A stretch of DNA of 42,392 nt from Paludibacteraceae bacterium (GCA_017417025.1 JAFPZY010000038.1:1-42392), one strand, 5' to 3'; positions 33,374-42,301 are shown, counted from the stretch's first letter. Notes: a model not told the origin generated them from the letters alone. Made by a program: numbers and translations.

Positions 33374-33405
33374 GGGTGTGTCAAAACTATTGACACACCC
33401 TTTTT
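33374..33405 (+). terminator. Rho-independent terminator
   Basis: GGGTGTGTCAA (33374-33384), a five-base loop and TTGACACACCC (33390-33400) form an 11-bp perfect stem followed by TTTTT. It marks the left edge of the AT-rich accessory island. Confidence 0.85.
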
Positions 33406-33500
33406 GTGGAAGGGGGTACGAATTGCAAAGGAATACGCGAAACTCGCGTAAGGCGGACGCAACGGCTGGAGAATCCGGATAATCTAGACCGCTACGCTCA

Positions 33501-33686
33501 TTGAGCAAGGACTTACTGTCGGTTCGTCGCGCCTTGGATAAGATTGATACATACCTCCGCAAAGGCTACTGGTATTATAACCAATTCTATGCCAGTTGGT
33601 GTGAAGCACACAAAAATGAGCGGCAGGCACGTGTCGAAAAATGGCACGCAAGCCGTCAGTTGGATATGTTTAAACCTCTAAGTTAG
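33501..33686 (+). CDS. Small helical protein of 61 residues, start uncertain
   Basis: A reading frame opening at TTG 33501 (in-frame stop at 33480-33482, no ATG) gives SKDLLSVRRALDKIDTYL and continues RKGYWYYNQFYASW, ending QLDMFKPLS. It is amphipathic, rich in Arg, Lys and Trp/Tyr. Its stop lies 5 bp before the ATG of the next gene, with an AGGAG between, so the two are probably coupled. Lack of an ATG leaves open that it is the 3' end of a truncated gene. No family is recognised. Confidence 0.45.
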   Translation: MSKDLLSVRRALDKIDTYLRKGYWYYNQFYASWCEAHKNERQARVEKWHASRQLDMFKPLS

Positions 33687-33691
33687 GAGAT

Positions 33692-34579
33692 ATGGAAAAA
33701 ACGATTAATCAGCAACTCGATGGGTTGTTCAGAGACTGGGATAAAGCACTTAGAACGTATGTCGGCTATGAGCCAGATAATTTTACTAGGGATGGTCTGA
33801 TATATAAATATAAACCTAAATGGGGATTTGAAAAAGAATACCCTACATTGGCTGGTACAGATACAGACCTTTTGGTGAATGGCTTATGGAATAAATCTTC
33901 AATTAAGATTGTATTTTTGCTGAAAGATAAGCCTGACGAGTCTGGTGGTGATGTGCGCCAATGGTTATTGTATGAACATAATAATGGAAAGTGTAGCCGA
34001 GAGCTTCAAGGAGGTAAGGTCGGACGTATAGGCTTCTTACCTACTATAGCACGAGTAATATATGGTATTTATAAATCGACTCCGGATAATTTAATTACAT
34101 TTGGTGAGGTCTCGGGAATTGGTATGGGTGATGTACGAGACATGTGGAATTCTCTGGATGGCTATCCATATGCACTTGTTGAGACAAAGAAGATGGCTGG
34201 TATTCCATACGTCAGGCCACAGCAAATCAAGGAGGCACTACTTCGAGACTCTGAATTTCTCAAGAAAGAACTTTCGTATCTAAATCCAAATGTATTTGTT
34301 TGCACACACCCGAGTATTTATAAATTTGTACAAGATTTCTTGGCGGAGAAATATAAGGATGTACAGGATAACCAATTCGTGAAAATTCCGAATGAATCAA
34401 AACCAAGTGGATTTGAAGAAAGTATTCTCCTCCATAGGCCTTCTAAATCTGTAATTTTGTTGGGTTATCATCCGAGTTATTATAGACTATCTCGAAAAGA
34501 AAGGTACATGTCATATATGTCGCATTACCATGCCTTTGTTCAGTCCTCCTATTACAACGAATTTTTCCAACAAAACTAA
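33692..34579 (+). CDS. Hypothetical protein, possible uracil-DNA-glycosylase-like fold
   Basis: The 295-residue soluble protein shows three elements in the order seen in the UDG superfamily: an early strand with loop IKIVFLLKDKPDESGGD (about 72-88), a strand plus helix LNPNVFVCTHPSIYKFV (about 197-213), and a late VILLGYHPSYYRLSRKE (about 250-266) resembling the HPS motif that contacts DNA. The first loop lacks the classic GxxPG, so catalysis is not assured. A strong AGGAG lies 5 bp before the ATG. The gene is AT-rich like the rest of the island. The UDG reading is an inference from short motifs. Confidence 0.6.
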   Translation: MEKTINQQLDGLFRDWDKALRTYVGYEPDNFTRDGLIYKYKPKWGFEKEYPTLAGTDTDLLVNGLWNKSSIKIVFLLKDKPDESGGDVRQWLLYEHNNGKCSRELQGGKVGRIGFLPTIARVIYGIYKSTPDNLITFGEVSGIGMGDVRDMWNSLDGYPYALVETKKMAGIPYVRPQQIKEALLRDSEFLKKELSYLNPNVFVCTHPSIYKFVQDFLAEKYKDVQDNQFVKIPNESKPSGFEESILLHRPSKSVILLGYHPSYYRLSRKERYMSYMSHYHAFVQSSYYNEFFQQN

Positions 34580-34610
34580 AATAAATTTCTCTCCGTTCAT
34601 CTTGTGAAAG

Positions 34611-34689
34611 CATAATGTAGTAATTTTGCAGCGTGATTCCAAAGCGAGTCACGCTGTAACTTTATTAACTACTATATTGCTACATTATG
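34611..34689. repeat. Nested inverted repeats covering a start codon
   Basis: CATAATGTAG (34611-34620) is the exact reverse complement of CTACATTATG (34680-34689), whose last three bases are the ATG at 34687. Inside lies a hairpin CAGCGTGA/TCACGCTG (34629-34636 with 34649-34656). A TAATTTTG at 34621-34628 resembles a -7 box without a convincing -33. Confidence 0.7.
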
Positions 34690-35076
34690 GAACTACTTTG
34701 TGTTGCTGTTGAACCGTACTTGCCGGAAAGTAATACGCATTTTTTCCGTCCAAGCGACAAGTTTAATTTTGAATTAGACTTATGGGAAACTGATTTTGAA
34801 GATCCTGAGGAAACAGCCCTCAAAATCGCCGACCTCCGCTTTGTGCTAGAACGAGGCTTTAACTTGAAGAAACATGTTATGGACTACATGAACTCGCTCC
34901 CGCTTGTTCCTGGATATCAAGAACCTATCCGTTCTGCCTTTAGGCGCTACATTAAGTTCATGCGTACCGGCGTTGGAAAATCCGAGCGTGGTTACAGAGA
35001 TGCGTTTGTTGATGCCCTTGGCACGGATGAAATGGTTGAATTATTTTGCAATGAAGTATTACTCTATAAAAAATGA
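34687..35076 (+). CDS. Hypothetical protein, 129 residues
   Basis: No family is recognised. The protein is acidic in its first half (FELDLWETDFEDPEETALKI) and helical and basic in the second (RSAFRRYIKFMRTGVGKSERGYRDAF), ending LLYKK. Its start codon lies in the right arm of an inverted repeat. Its TGA overlaps the ATG of the next gene by four bases, so the two are coupled, an arrangement often seen for antitoxin-toxin or immunity pairs, but there is no motif to support that. Confidence 0.65.
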   Translation: MELLCVAVEPYLPESNTHFFRPSDKFNFELDLWETDFEDPEETALKIADLRFVLERGFNLKKHVMDYMNSLPLVPGYQEPIRSAFRRYIKFMRTGVGKSERGYRDAFVDALGTDEMVELFCNEVLLYKK

Positions 35077-35807
35077 AAGATATGAAAGCAATAGAAAAAA
35101 TTTTGCAATCGGATGCCTTGAAATTTATTGAAGATGAAATCCTATCTATTGATAGTTTTGGCTATGCCGAAAAGGATATCTATGCGATGGGACACCTGCT
35201 TCGGGCTCGAAAGAAGTTACTTGATTCCGTGTTTGAACTCAATGATGAAACGCTATCTTTATTAAATGATTTTAATGAGCGTTTGACTTTAGAACTCCGT
35301 TCCGCTCATCAAAAGACAGTTGATGCGTTTAATAAAACATGTGCACAATATAAAGATTGTACTATAAAAGTTGAAGGTAGAGTCTATATGTCCAACCGTT
35401 TGCCAACGTTGTACCCTGCTCAATATGGTCGAAATGATACGGTGTGGAAAGCTTTATTGGACGGCAGCTTTCAACCTTTATATAAAGATGGGGTTAATTC
35501 CAATCCTATACTTATTTCAAACTATGGACATAGTGAACCAAAGTCGGTAAATTCTGTTCTTTTTATGAATGATATGGATTCAGAGTTATATTTGCAGGAA
35601 ACAGACCCTACATATTCTGGCGAACCAACAAATAATTGGAATGAGCACTTAGACCAAGAACTCACTAAAGACATGCACCTTGTGTATGCATTTCACAATC
35701 TTTGGGAACATGTGGGAGGTTTTTCTATTGTTGATCTTATCTTCGTTAGAGATTTTGAGACCTCCATTGATATCCATATTGGACAAAAAAATCATAAGTG
35801 CTCATAA
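35073..35807 (+). CDS. Hypothetical protein, 244 residues
   Basis: No family is recognised. Residues about 1-95 are helical (KAIEKILQSDALKFIEDEIL, LNDFNERLTLELRSAHQKT) and the rest mixed, with aromatic and Asn/Asp-rich segments such as NILISNYGHSEPKSVN-like strands and NNWNEHLDQELTKDMHLVYAFHNLWEH. There is no signal peptide or membrane helix. It starts four bases inside the upstream gene. No terminator is obvious before the next promoter at 35855. Confidence 0.65.
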   Translation: MKDMKAIEKILQSDALKFIEDEILSIDSFGYAEKDIYAMGHLLRARKKLLDSVFELNDETLSLLNDFNERLTLELRSAHQKTVDAFNKTCAQYKDCTIKVEGRVYMSNRLPTLYPAQYGRNDTVWKALLDGSFQPLYKDGVNSNPILISNYGHSEPKSVNSVLFMNDMDSELYLQETDPTYSGEPTNNWNEHLDQELTKDMHLVYAFHNLWEHVGGFSIVDLIFVRDFETSIDIHIGQKNHKCS

Positions 35808-35854
35808 AACACTCAACTCGTTCTGCCCATTTTATGCAGTTTAGAACGCTGTTT

Positions 35855-35886
35855 CTTGCATATTTCAAAAAAAAGCACTACCTTTG
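35855..35886 (+). promoter_or_regulatory. Promoter of the exonuclease-DUF262-DUF262 operon
   Basis: CTTG (35855-35858), 20 bp, TACCTTTG (35879-35886). It yields a leader of about 70 nt before the exonuclease ATG and makes the three following genes a separate transcription unit. Confidence 0.7.
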
Positions 35887-35961
35887 CTTCGTTAAATCTC
35901 ATTCCGCACATAGAAACGAAGAAACATTTTAATTCATCTATACAGGAAAGGCACTTGGGGT

Positions 35962-36483
35962 ATGAAAGATTTTGTAGCAATAGACTTTGAGACCGCTAAC
36001 GGCAAGCGCAGCAGTATTTGTTCCGTGGGTGCAGTCGTTGTGAAGAACGGAGAAATAGTTGATTCCTTCTATTCTTTGGTAAAGCCGATGCCGAACTACT
36101 ATGCATGGTTCTGCCAAGAGGTGCACGGCTTGGGTTACTGCGACACGGACGATGCCGACTTCTTTCCTGATGTATGGACCAAGTTGCAGAAAAAAGTTCA
36201 TGCCTATTTCCCTTACATAGAGGATGGCGAAGTGCCTTTTGTTGCGCATAACGCACGATTTGACGAGGGCTGCTTGCGTGCAGTGTTTGCGGCATACGAA
36301 ATCGCGTATCCTTGTTATGAGTTCCGCGATACACTCTATGCCTCGCGGCAGCATTTCGGCAACTCATTGGAAAACCACCAACTGCACACTGTTTCTGCCG
36401 CATGTGGCTACGATTTAACCAATCACCACCACGCACTTGCCGATGCCGAAGCCTGCGCATGGATAGCAAGAGAAATATTATAA
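35962..36483 (+). CDS. DEDDh 3'-5' exonuclease (DnaQ-like)
   Basis: The 173-residue protein is one compact exonuclease domain. Motif I is VAIDFETAN (D8, E10), motif II VAHNARFDEG (D101), and motif III HHALADAEA (H156, D161), so all DEDDh catalytic residues are present. It should cleave DNA or RNA 3' ends with two metal ions. It lacks a polymerase-binding tail and stands as the first gene of a promoter-led unit, 15 bp before the DUF262-HNH gene. That placement suggests a role with that nuclease rather than replication proofreading. Confidence 0.88.
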   Translation: MKDFVAIDFETANGKRSSICSVGAVVVKNGEIVDSFYSLVKPMPNYYAWFCQEVHGLGYCDTDDADFFPDVWTKLQKKVHAYFPYIEDGEVPFVAHNARFDEGCLRAVFAAYEIAYPCYEFRDTLYASRQHFGNSLENHQLHTVSAACGYDLTNHHHALADAEACAWIAREIL

Positions 36484-36498
36484 AAAATTAAACATACT

Positions 36499-38337
36499 AT
36501 GAGTGAACTTGTTTATTCTATCAAACAGATTTTTAATGCAGGGAATAAAAGTGCATTAACGGACAATAAAGCATCTTTCTACTACATTGCTCCTTACCAG
36601 CGAGGCTATAAATGGGAGTCTAATTCTTCATACGCACAAGTGCCCCAAATGCTTATTGATATATACGAAGCATTTGTGTATGGCACTACGGAGTATTTTT
36701 TACAATATATCACCGTAAAAAAGTTAAAACTGGATGACAATGGCGATGTGCTTGAAGTAATTGACGGTCAACAACGGCTAACAACACTTTCCTTATTGCT
36801 TTCGCGAATCGTTGTGAGAAATTCCGATTTGGAAAATATCAGCTATAAGCGCCTTCAGTATTTTCGCTATGATGGCGATATATTCGCATCGCTACAGATT
36901 CCTGATTCAGAAGAGGAGGATGAAAATATCATTCATCAGGATAGGTATTATATGGTGAAAGCAGTTCGCACGATAGATAAATTCTTGAAATTATTAGAGG
37001 AGAATGACAAATTGGAAGCATATTACCATTATTTGTTGGACTCCGTTAAATTGATTTTCAACATAGAGGATGAGAATACCAATTCAGAGGAAGTCTTTGA
37101 GAATCTGAATAATAACAAAGTACCTCTTACCAACCAGTATCTGATAAAAGGCTTATTGCTGACCAAAGCGGTCAATCGGACAACGTCATTTAATCGCACA
37201 CTGTCATACAAGGAGATATTGGATCAACGGACGGTCATGGGGCGGGTATGGGATGAAATCAATGCATGGATTTCCCAGCCGGAAATAGCCCATTTCTTTT
37301 TCGCGACAAAAAAGAAAGAGAATCCCAACGGCATCGAAAAACTGCTCGAAGTGGTACTCCGGAGAATAGAAAATACCCAAACCGATACAGGTGAAATAGA
37401 AGATTCGCTTCTTCAGCAATATCGTCTATTATTTGATCCTCAAAGCCGGAATGTTCAGCCATCGATGTATGAACTTTTCAATAAATTCAACCGCATCATC
37501 CGCGATGAGAAAACGGCGTTCGATGTGCTGAATCTGATCAAACATGCGTATCGGGCATTGTATAACATATGGTATGGAGATATTGATTTCTACAACTTGT
37601 TCGGATATGTCCGCTTTGCGAAATCGCAGCAATACAATATCTCTTGGACCGATGAGGTTATTTGGAAAGACAGAGCCGTGGTAAAAAAGGATTTGGCGAA
37701 GAGGGTGTTGAAGATTATACCGGATTTGAAGCATTCACAAACAGAACTTCGTTATGATAACAACCAAAACAAACTGACAAACTTGTTGTTATCCTTTAAT
37801 GTGTTCCTGGAGCAGGAAGAGAAATTTGATTTTTACCAATATGATAGTGAGAATTGGACTCTGGAGCATTTATCACCCCAGAATCCGAAAGGAGACATCA
37901 AAATCCCTCACAATCTGGTAACCTATGTATTGGGAAAACTGCCGGAGTCATTAGAACAAAGCAAAAGGGCGGACCTGGAAGCCAAACTTCTCAATGGCGA
38001 GGCGATATCGGTGGATGACCTCCCGTTCCTGTACGACTCCGAAATAGATGAGCATGTAATGGGCAATATGGCACTATTGGAAGGCGGAGACAATAGTGCT
38101 GTCAGCAATAACCCGTTTATCGTCAAGCGGAACATTATCATATCCCGGCGAAATAAAGGAAGTTTTGTACCGTATCACACGATTGCGTTGTATGAAAAAT
38201 CATTGGATATGAAAGAAGAAAAAGGGTTCACTCCGGATCTGTTCAGATGGGACATAAACGATATTACTGTTCATGAACAATGGATGAGGCAACGAAACAA
38301 AGAGATTATTGAACAACTGAAAAAACATTTGGCTTAA
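36499..38337 (+). CDS. GmrSD-like protein: DUF262 + DUF1524 (HNH) domains
   Basis: The 612-residue protein has the DUF262 ParB-like NTPase signatures PYQRGYKW (32-39), VIDGQQRLTTLSLLLS (87-102) and FENLNNNKVPLTNQYLIKG (200-218). The C-terminal DUF1524 HNH nuclease shows WTLEHLSPQNP (453-463) and MGNMALLEGGDNSAVSNNPF (521-540) followed by KR. This is the domain order of fused GmrSD, BrxU and SspE enzymes, which use NTP binding to control cleavage of phage DNA with modified bases or in phosphorothioate hosts. It is 15 bp from the exonuclease gene and 2 bp from the second DUF262 gene. Target specificity is unknown. Confidence 0.88.
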   Translation: MSELVYSIKQIFNAGNKSALTDNKASFYYIAPYQRGYKWESNSSYAQVPQMLIDIYEAFVYGTTEYFLQYITVKKLKLDDNGDVLEVIDGQQRLTTLSLLLSRIVVRNSDLENISYKRLQYFRYDGDIFASLQIPDSEEEDENIIHQDRYYMVKAVRTIDKFLKLLEENDKLEAYYHYLLDSVKLIFNIEDENTNSEEVFENLNNNKVPLTNQYLIKGLLLTKAVNRTTSFNRTLSYKEILDQRTVMGRVWDEINAWISQPEIAHFFFATKKKENPNGIEKLLEVVLRRIENTQTDTGEIEDSLLQQYRLLFDPQSRNVQPSMYELFNKFNRIIRDEKTAFDVLNLIKHAYRALYNIWYGDIDFYNLFGYVRFAKSQQYNISWTDEVIWKDRAVVKKDLAKRVLKIIPDLKHSQTELRYDNNQNKLTNLLLSFNVFLEQEEKFDFYQYDSENWTLEHLSPQNPKGDIKIPHNLVTYVLGKLPESLEQSKRADLEAKLLNGEAISVDDLPFLYDSEIDEHVMGNMALLEGGDNSAVSNNPFIVKRNIIISRRNKGSFVPYHTIALYEKSLDMKEEKGFTPDLFRWDINDITVHEQWMRQRNKEIIEQLKKHLA

Positions 38338-38339
38338 CC

Positions 38340-40742
38340 ATGAAAACAGGAAGATATAGTTTGTTTCAATTATTGAACAATCCGGAGATAGAGCAGATTA
38401 TCATTCCGGAAATACAGCGGGACTATGTTTGGGAAAAGCAGAATGTCCGTGGTTTGTTGGAGTCCATCAAAAACAAATACGATGCCAAGGAGAATGTAAC
38501 CTTGACCATTAATGCCGGGGATGCGCCGCTATCTGGCAGCATGAATGCATATCTCTCCAAAGAATATGAGAAACTGGTGTATAGTACCAAAATAGGCATC
38601 ATCTATGCCTATCATGATCCCAATTATCCGGGCAAATTCTTTTTAATAGACGGTCAGCAGCGCATTACTACGTTGTATTTGCTGCTTATTGCACTTTTTA
38701 AAGAACAACCTGATAGATGGAATGAATTTAAGGAGCGGTATTTTGCACAACAGTTGCCGAAACTGGATTATCGCGTCAGGGAAATAACCCATGATTTCTT
38801 GATTCAATTGATAGAGCACGAATTATCACACCAAAACATATCTTTTGATAATAGTGTCAATTACTATAAGGTGATATATGATAAGGACGAAACCACAAAA
38901 AACATGTGGCATAACTACCACATTATTTGTGATTTTGTGCAAACCGTCCATGACATTTCTTCCTTTACGGAGTATCTGGAGCACTTTGTGGAATTTAATT
39001 TCTTTGACACCAATATCAGCGCGCAGGGAGAGCGGTTGTATCTCTATATGAACAGCCGCGGAGAGAATTTGTCCTATCAGGAAACAATCAAGTCCATCAT
39101 CATTGGCAAAGGCAACCAAAAATTGGAATACGGCAGGAAATGGGAAGAATGGCAGGACTTTTTCTGGCAAAATAGAGGAAACGAGAATCCCAATGCAGAT
39201 AAAGGATTCAAGAACTTTCTGAAATGGGCGGTAATACTGCATATTTGTTCTCATAGCGACACGGTCAAAAAAGCACCTAAAATGGTGAATGACAAAAAAC
39301 AATCGGAGGTGGAAATCATCGAAGATTATATTCGTGTGGAGGCGTCGGAGAGTGAAAAATCTACGCAGCAATATCGCGACATCCGCGCATATATTAAAGA
39401 AAACCAATCGTTTGACGCCGTTTGGTTGGAGCAAGTAATGCGGGCTATATACCAACTGAGTTCGTTGTCCGTAAAAGAATTCTTCGTAGATGACTTATGG
39501 CTCTCCAGGGAGAAATCAACGATCGAATATGTCGTATTGCTGCCACTCCTTCGTTACCTTATGCTTTTCTCCGAAAAGGAAACCGTTTATCTCAAGCGGC
39601 TGGCGTATTTCCTGAAAAACAAGAGTTATAATGACACCCACGCCAAGGCTCCTGACAGGGCGGTGTATTTAATGCTTACAATGGTAAACGCCATTCCGGA
39701 AAGCGGAGATGTATTTGAAACGCCGACCGAGAAATTCAAAAATGTGTTTGCCGATATCGACAAGGAAGTCGCAACAATGCTCTTGAATACGCCCCAAAGG
39801 CAGGAATGGGAAAGCCAACTGGCGAAGTTCGTACAGAATGACCTGCTCGAGAAATTTTTGCAGGGCAACTGTAAGTGTCTTTTGAAGATGTCTGAATCCC
39901 CAGATGATTTTGCAACGTATTTAGAGTCTTTTGTAACGGAGATCCTGACGAACAAAGATACTCGTCAATTGAGACAGAAACTGCTCCGATACGGCGCATT
40001 CCCTATCGAATCGGAAGGCGGTTCAGGGAACCTGACCAACAAATGGTTACCTAGGTATAATTTTATATCGAATGATGATGATTGGCGTAAATTACTCAGC
40101 CAGGAAATCTTTATTGAATCGCATTTGAGACCTTTCTTAACAGGACAAACAACTGATTGTGAACCCGATAAGTGGATGGTTCCTTTCTTGGAACACATAG
40201 ATTTGTTTAAAGGTTCCTTTAAGTATTTGTGGGAGGATAGTGATATCTCTCCGCGAATCATACTGCTGGACTCCGTGCAGGCTGGCGAACGCAAATCGTG
40301 GCATGTGGAAAACATACTGCTGAAAAAACGCTTGAAGCAGGAGCTCCTTTACGCTTGGAACTGGAATTATCAAACCACCGTCATCCCGTTTGCGCTTAAT
40401 GCCGATAACGAAATAGAAGAATATAATGAAAAGGGAACGGATGTACCCGAAAACCAAAGAACAAATTATTTTATGGATGTCATCTTTGAATGGCAGCAGG
40501 ATGGCGAGAGCAAGTGGTATGTATCGGTAGGAAAAAGGAATTATATACAGGAGATGCAGCCCGATGAGCATATAAGTGAATTATTCAAACTAACCAAGAA
40601 CAAGCATTATGACTACATAGAACCCATATACACACATGATCCGTTACTTTCAATGGATAAGAACATCGAGCAATTGTGTAAGGAATTGATTTCTTTTAGA
40701 ACAAAGCTTGTTACAGACCATCTTTCCCAGATGTTTGCGTAG
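38340..40742 (+). CDS. Large DUF262-domain protein, no visible HNH
   Basis: The 800-residue protein starts with a DUF262 domain: IPEIQRDYVW (22-31), FFLIDGQQRITTLYLLL (100-116) and LYLYMNSRGENLSYQETIKSI near 232-252, a variant of the family's third motif. The remaining about 500 residues are not recognised; no DUF1524 EHIxP or GNxxLL block is seen, so it probably cannot cut DNA alone. The start follows the upstream stop by 2 bp, so stoichiometric production with the HNH partner is likely. It may be the sensor or regulatory half of the pair. That division of labour is inference. Confidence 0.85.
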   Translation: MKTGRYSLFQLLNNPEIEQIIIPEIQRDYVWEKQNVRGLLESIKNKYDAKENVTLTINAGDAPLSGSMNAYLSKEYEKLVYSTKIGIIYAYHDPNYPGKFFLIDGQQRITTLYLLLIALFKEQPDRWNEFKERYFAQQLPKLDYRVREITHDFLIQLIEHELSHQNISFDNSVNYYKVIYDKDETTKNMWHNYHIICDFVQTVHDISSFTEYLEHFVEFNFFDTNISAQGERLYLYMNSRGENLSYQETIKSIIIGKGNQKLEYGRKWEEWQDFFWQNRGNENPNADKGFKNFLKWAVILHICSHSDTVKKAPKMVNDKKQSEVEIIEDYIRVEASESEKSTQQYRDIRAYIKENQSFDAVWLEQVMRAIYQLSSLSVKEFFVDDLWLSREKSTIEYVVLLPLLRYLMLFSEKETVYLKRLAYFLKNKSYNDTHAKAPDRAVYLMLTMVNAIPESGDVFETPTEKFKNVFADIDKEVATMLLNTPQRQEWESQLAKFVQNDLLEKFLQGNCKCLLKMSESPDDFATYLESFVTEILTNKDTRQLRQKLLRYGAFPIESEGGSGNLTNKWLPRYNFISNDDDWRKLLSQEIFIESHLRPFLTGQTTDCEPDKWMVPFLEHIDLFKGSFKYLWEDSDISPRIILLDSVQAGERKSWHVENILLKKRLKQELLYAWNWNYQTTVIPFALNADNEIEEYNEKGTDVPENQRTNYFMDVIFEWQQDGESKWYVSVGKRNYIQEMQPDEHISELFKLTKNKHYDYIEPIYTHDPLLSMDKNIEQLCKELISFRTKLVTDHLSQMFA

Positions 40743-40800
40743 ATTTACAATAGAATTCGGCGTTTTGCGCGGGTTACAGCCCCAACTACTCATGAAATAA

Positions 40801-41211
40801 TATGTAGAGAAGAAAAGTAGAACAGTAGTTCCGCTACTTCAGATTCTCAATAATCTAGTGAAGAGAGGTGTTGAAGTGCGACTGATTCATGCCAAAGAAC
40901 CCGGACAACCATTCAGGGAAGACTTTGATAAATACCCAGCACTATGGGGAGGCATGGAGCGCCGTTTGTGTCCGCGTGTTCACATGAAGATTATAGTAAT
41001 GGATAGTGAATTGGTATATATTGGTTCTGCCAATCTTACTGGAGCCGGTATGGGTATGAAATCTTCTGCTAATCGCAATTTTGAAGCTGGTATCTTGACT
41101 GACGAGCCGGGATTCATTGATTCTGCTATGAGTCATTTCGACTCTGTGTGGGAGGGCAATCATTGCAAGAAATGCGGACGAAAAGAGTTTTGCGGAGATA
41201 GAATAAAGTAA
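40801..41211 (+). pseudogene. 5'-truncated phospholipase D-like (HKD) protein
   Basis: From about 40804 the frame encodes an uninterrupted PLD C-terminal half: VPLLQILNNLVKRGVEVRL, then HMKIIVMDSELVYIGSANLTGAG (the HxKxxxxD catalytic motif) and NFEAGILTD, ending with a four-cysteine stretch HCKKCGRKEFC. A GTG at 40858 could start a 117-residue product, but recognisable family sequence extends about 18 codons further upstream with no start codon and a stop at 40798. The first HKD motif is missing. I therefore read it as a decayed remnant of a full-length PLD nuclease or helicase-associated protein at the end of the island. Confidence 0.65.
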
Positions 41212-42290
41212 ACCATAGTGTTTTACGGGTTTAACACAAGCAGGTTGCCATAAGTAAGACTTGCTTAATTGCGTTTTGTTTGAGTACCTACGTTGTTGCA
41301 AGGAAAACAAAATAACTATCAAAAATCAACACTTTGCAGATCAAAAATGAATGCAAAATGTCACTGCTCCCATGAGTCATCCGTAAGAATAATCCTTTGT
41401 TCTATTACCCCCGAATCTGATTCGGGTTCAAATGTCTCTTTTCCCTTTCCATAAATTTGAAACTTGAAATCATAAATCATAAAGTTGTCCTGTTGTCATA
41501 CGTGATGTCAAAAAGATAATTTATTATTACATTTTTCTTTAACACGAATAGACAAAATATGCTGACATTGAGCGAGTTTCGCGGATTGTATGCTCCTTTC
41601 TGTTCTTTCGTCCTGTCCTTGTTGTCATTTTCGTTTAATTTGACAACAAAAATAGGCCTTTCCTCCCTACTTATGGAAGCGCAATAATATGCCAACCCAT
41701 CACGCAAAATCAGGCAAGAGACTGAATCATCCCGCATGTCCATTGATGTCCCGCTATTCCCCAACCCGACATTCCCCCGTATCGTATCTTTGCACAAAAT
41801 TTCAGATTCCCGGGAGCCGTCCAAAAAGAAATCGTGAAAAAGCCCGCCTTTCACGTAATAGATTTTACCTCTTGCAAGACTCTTTATGACTAAAAAGGGG
41901 GATAACTTTCCGCTGCGATAGCGGATTTTCAAACGGCATTCAGAATGTGTATTGCTTGCGTTGCCGGCAAACAATACGCAAGGCAGCATCCACTTTGCGG
42001 ATGTCTTCTGTATGCCGTCCTGTGCAAAGCGATTGCCACAACATTGCGCTGCGGGATGTCGGGGCGGAGAGCAGCACTCCGCACAAAAACTGCAAGTGAT
42101 CTTTGACGTATGAAAGGAGCGTAAGGCGAAATTATGATTAAAGGAGCGTAAGGTGAAGTTATGCTTATTTGCATGAATAGTATCCGGCAATCTCAAAAAG
42201 AAGTGCATTGGAGTTCATGGAGAGCAGTGCTGTAGCCGACACAAAAGCAAGATATACAACGCGCAGAACTGCACTGCGTCATGGAAAGAA
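41212..42290. other. Intergenic region between the accessory island and the rRNA operon
   Basis: No convincing gene is seen in about 1 kb. It holds a CCCGAATC-T-GATTCGGG palindrome (41410-41426), a TATCTTTG motif at 41785-41792 without a -33 box, and a direct repeat AAAGGAGCGTAAGGYGAA near 42110-42155. It lies downstream of a 5S gene read on the minus strand, so part is the trailer of the rRNA transcript. Confidence 0.6.
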
Positions 42291-42301
42291 CACAAAAGCA
42301 A

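Noticed and set aside
33254-33562. 102-codon minus-strand ORF
   Set aside because: It runs through the strong terminator hairpin at 33374-33405 and has no domain or promoter.
41477-42208. 243-codon minus-strand ORF before the 5S gene
   Set aside because: The product is unusually rich in Cys, His and Ser, shows no domain, has no promoter, includes direct DNA repeats (FTLRSFN/FALRSFH), and lies in the rRNA trailer. I treat it as non-coding.
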